Source: Istiophorus platypterus (Eukaryota; Chordata; Actinopteri; Istiophoriformes; Istiophoridae). From it: a stretch of 64,000 nucleotides of DNA. This document shows, piece by piece, positions 62,304-64,000 of this stretch. Where the stretch lies: contig CM029122.1 of the NCBI GenBank assembly GCA_016859345.1, positions 12,381,575 to 12,445,574 of the forward strand. Direction: 5' to 3'. The stretch's first letter is position 1, and every line of letters starts with the position of its first letter. The position numbers and the translations under genes were made by a program. The notes under the pieces were generated by a model. That model was not told where the DNA came from. It saw nothing but the letters and a program-made list of their open reading frames with translations, and did not search any database.

Positions 62304-62470
62304 AGCCCGCACTGCTGTATGACAGGCTGCAGGAATTACAATGATCCCCAGTGACAGATGGCAACAGCACTGCATGAGCAGTAGAGGTACCGTATAACTA
62401 TTAATGAGGCACTAATGAAACACTTCATCTAGTGTTGTAAATGTGCTATAAACTCAAGTTTTATATGAGC

Positions 62471-62493
62471 TGTATGTGTGTGTGTGTGTGTGT
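62471..62493. repeat. (GT)n microsatellite
   Basis: Short GT run in the probable 3' UTR. Confidence 0.85.
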
Positions 62494-63288
62494 TTGATCA
62501 TTGTATTATTGTAAATTAAATTAAAGTCATTATCTGTGAATTTCCTCAACATAACCAACAATGTGTAGATAGAAAACTCACTTTTAAAGGGTGAGATCTC
62601 CTAAACTCGTGAATAAATCTTCTGCAGAGGGTAGGGTCTATTTCACAGTTGCAGTTGTCACTTTCTGTACCATGTGCTGTCTGTGTCAGCCCCCTCTGCT
62701 TTATTCCATGTGTGAACACAGAAAATATCCTTAAACTACTGAAAAATAATAAATAAAATATGGTATGCTGTTAAAATTTAGTCTTTTTATTTCTGTGATT
62801 TCTAAATATTTGCCTCACCAAAGATGCTTCCTCAAAGACTTTCCAGCAGTTGCAAATTTAGAGGAGTGAGATTTCTCAGATTACGGTGTAAATAACATAA
62901 TGAATAACAGCTAACATGGATTTTCACTTAACATTATCTCCCAGAAAAGTGTGACCTGCCACCTTGTTAAAGGAGCATTTCAATGAACTTGTACTGCCAC
63001 TCCATGAAAGCGCATTTCTCTGTGAAGCTAATTTATCTGTATTTATTTGTTTGTTTATATGATTTTAACTGTTGCTAAAGAATGGCTTTGCCTGATGGAG
63101 AAAACCAGTATTACCAACACCTCAGTGATAATGAAAGAGAGCTTTCTTAGTGTAAGAATTTCTATGTACATGTTAAAAGTCTTGTGATGAAATGAACAGT
63201 CTAAAAGCCTTTTGGCGTGTAATATTTAATCTGCCATTTTTCTTGTTAGACCTGAAAAAAATGAGTGAACTCTGCTTAAGATATCAGA

Positions 63289-63294
63289 AATAAA
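63289..63294 (+). terminator. hs6st3: Candidate polyadenylation signal of hs6st3
   Basis: AATAAA followed about 25-40 nt later by 'tgatgtgtgttgctctt', the GT/T-rich element expected downstream of a cleavage site. An alternative AATAAA at 62752-62757 is also followed by a T-rich stretch. Confidence 0.45.
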
Positions 63295-63315
63295 TGCATT
63301 GAATGGTCATGACAC

Positions 63316-64000
63316 CCTGATGTGTGTTGCTCTTACTTTCTCAGTCTACATATTTACTGTATAGAAAGTTAATAATAAAAAGTGAATGCACATACGCTGT
63401 TTTAGATTTTGTTGACAGATAGAACGAGATAGACTTTTCTGCTATATCCACTCATCAAGGTGTGGGAGTTGAGAATCTACCCCAACAAACGCTGGGAAAG
63501 ACACAGGGGAGGATACCGGTCTATCACTATACCTGGTAAATATTACACTGAGAGAATATATATATTCTATTAGCCCCTATATACACATTCTAAAGTAAAG
63601 ATTTGGCAACTAAAGCTTGATTTGTTAAAAATGTAAATGTTTTGAACTTATTTCTCACCAAAGAGATGTTCCAAATGGATTAAAAAATGTTTTTTTTAAC
63701 CGTGGCAGTAGTTTGCAAAGCAACTTAGTGACAGCATTAACTGCATACATTGTAATGGATGTGATATTCAGACATAAACCATATTTTTAACCTATAATCA
63801 GTACTACTAGGTTACTGTAAATTGGCTGTAATTTACTCACTGTAGCCTCTCTCCACCTATTAAAAGAAGAAATGTAGAACACTGTAATTAGCCAGGACAA
63901 ATTTCAAGATTGCTTTGCTGATACGTTTTCAATTTGTAAAAGCTCAGGAGGTAATTGAACAAAACGTATGGTAAGACTCAGAAATAGCCAACTCTACTCA
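63316..64000. other. Downstream intergenic sequence
   Basis: AT-rich, with no ORF or gene signal. A stretch near 63440-63535 ('gctgggaaagacacagggga') vaguely resembles a decayed dispersed repeat but cannot be assigned. Confidence 0.4.

Larger units (their letters stand above)
59310..63315 (+). other. hs6st3: Probable hs6st3 3' untranslated region
   Basis: No gene-like ORF follows the stop. The 157-residue ORF at 60341-60814 resembles nothing and lies in AT-rich sequence. Candidate AATAAA signals occur at about 60534, 62752 and 63289, and the last has the best downstream GT-rich element. Length and end are inferred. The stretch includes an AG array, a CT-rich tract, a hAT MITE and a hairpin, listed separately. 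Confidence 0.5.

Overview
The window is genomic DNA from a ray-finned fish, most likely a percomorph-type teleost. It is AT-rich and intron-dominated, full of microsatellites, and carries decayed copies of interspersed repeat families that I recognise from teleost genomes (from memory, not by search). Only two genes can be supported, and they lie head to head.

Left edge (1-2674, minus strand): the first two coding exons of a UDP-glucose:glycoprotein glucosyltransferase, best matched to UGGT2. Exon 1 (2550-2674) encodes a signal peptide and the start of the mature chain. Exon 2 (164-246) follows after a 2.3-kb intron, and the rest of the gene lies off the left end. A CpG-bearing promoter region (about 2675-3500) and a plain intergenic stretch separate it from the second gene.

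The rest (about 5.0-63.3 kb, plus strand): a complete two-exon heparan sulfate 6-O-sulfotransferase, best matched to HS6ST3. Exon 1 (5739-6283) and exon 2 (58541-59309) join in phase 2 to give 437 residues. They are separated by a 52-kb intron holding no other convincing gene. That intron contains at least four copies of a TAATCGATTA-type element, three copies of each of two other families, a tRNA-derived SINE, a Penelope-like retroelement remnant that keeps a YMDD reverse-transcriptase motif, LINE-tail and hAT-MITE remnants, many microsatellites, and a few CpG-bearing pockets that could be regulatory. The 3' UTR probably runs about 4 kb to a polyadenylation signal at 63289, and it carries a hAT MITE with a perfect 8-bp target-site duplication and a perfect 11-bp hairpin.

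How the genes relate: UGGT works in ER glycoprotein folding quality control and HS6ST3 in Golgi heparan sulfate sulfation. They share no direct pathway beyond the secretory system. Their pairing is the ancestral vertebrate arrangement (human UGGT2-HS6ST3 at 13q32, with UGGT1 and HS6ST1 as neighbours at 2q14), and it supports the paralogue calls. I found no novel multi-gene system. The points most worth checking are upstream ORFs abutting both start codons, a last-exon-like unit inside the intron (51163 to about 51690), an RGG-like tail on Hs6st3, and structured elements in the 3' UTR.
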